DNA from: Rhizomucor pusillus
Taxonomy: Eukaryota; Mucoromycota; Mucoromycetes; Mucorales; Lichtheimiaceae
Direction: 5' to 3'
Length of the DNA stretch: 64,000 bases
NCBI GenBank assembly: GCA_900175165.2
Contig: FWWN02000451.1
Coordinates: 62,001-126,000, forward strand
In this document: positions 63,801-64,000 of the stretch, one piece after another
Position numbering within the stretch: the first letter of the stretch is position 1
Layout of the letters: each line of letters starts with the position of its first letter
Position numbers and translations under genes: made by a program
Notes under the pieces: model-generated
What the model was told of the DNA's origin: nothing
What the model saw: only the letters and a program-made list of their open reading frames with translations
Database searches by the model: none

Positions 63801-64000
63801 GAATCATCCGGCTGCAGGCGGTTCTCATCTGCCAGGTGCATTATATTCAAATTGGAAAAGGAAGGAAAACATATTAACTCGAGATATTAAGATATCACGA
63901 TCATCACGCCTGTGTTCGACAATGGTAAGATTGTATTCTTTGTGGCTTCCCGCGCGCATCATGCCGATATTGGAGGATTGTCTGCTGGCTCTATGCCGCC
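60819..64000 (+). CDS. OXP1: 5-oxoprolinase (ATP-hydrolysing), 5' part; runs off right edge
   Basis: It starts [20 protein letters not shown], the hydantoinase A N-terminal phosphate loop. Later motifs include [43 protein letters not shown] and [15 protein letters not shown], then [21 protein letters not shown], and the hydantoinase B part with [40 protein letters not shown] and HHADIGG. The enzyme opens 5-oxoproline to glutamate with ATP in the gamma-glutamyl (glutathione) cycle, in the cytosol. About 8-9 exons are visible and the C-terminus is outside. Intron 1 (61048-61130) has a GCAAGT donor; only this gives the conserved IESVRMGTT junction in phase. Confidence 0.95.

Overview
The window looks like nuclear DNA of a filamentous fungus, most likely an early-diverging lineage (Mucoromycota, Mucorales-like). 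The genes are split by many short introns (about 40-160 nt, GTATGN/GTAAGT-type donors). The gene content is fungal/eukaryotic: a ura2-type CPSase-ATCase fusion, Gpa-type G-alpha, EXS protein, HSF, Sec20, UNC-50 and a cytochrome b5-acyl-CoA dehydrogenase. There are no bacterial operons, rRNA or CRISPR. The lineage is inferred from gene architecture, not from a database search.

Layout. 0-6.3 kb: an inverted duplication carries two divergent, near-identical starts of a SAM methyltransferase gene, followed by sparse sequence and a MYND-SET gene. 6.7-12.1 kb: UNC-50, a membrane-anchored class 3 lipase and a G-protein alpha subunit. 13-18.3 kb: an unrecognised gene, QCR9, a heat-shock-factor-type regulator and an EXS membrane protein. 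18.5-25 kb: transketolase, an S6K-like AGC kinase and a WBP2/GRAM protein. 25.4-27 kb: coding sequence that I could not resolve, with apparent frame breaks. 27.5-37.6 kb: the large pyrimidine-synthesis enzyme and a USP5/Ubp14 deubiquitinase. 37.8-38.9 kb: a small membrane-protein candidate and cytochrome oxidase subunit 4. 39-44 kb: about 5 kb without a convincing gene. 44-52.4 kb: fasciclin-domain surface protein, Tra2-like SR protein, Sec20, cytochrome b5-acyl-CoA dehydrogenase and flavin monooxygenase. 52.5-64 kb: a second SET protein, an NAD(P)-binding NmrA-like protein, Ubc4/5, a small TIR element (MITE), Swd2/WDR82 and 5-oxoprolinase running off the right edge.

The genes are mostly unrelated housekeeping functions: respiration (QCR9, COX4), de novo pyrimidine synthesis, the pentose phosphate pathway, glutathione turnover, ubiquitin conjugation and recycling, ER-Golgi traffic (Sec20, UNC-50, EXS/Erd1-like) and signalling (G-alpha, AGC kinase, HSF). 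I see no biosynthetic cluster or new multi-gene system. The most unusual signals are five introns that use a GCAAGT donor (two of them in one gene), the inverted duplication at the left edge, and a TA-flanked TIR element near 58.1 kb. Exon boundaries were read by eye. Where exon coordinates are listed, the reading phase was checked across each junction.
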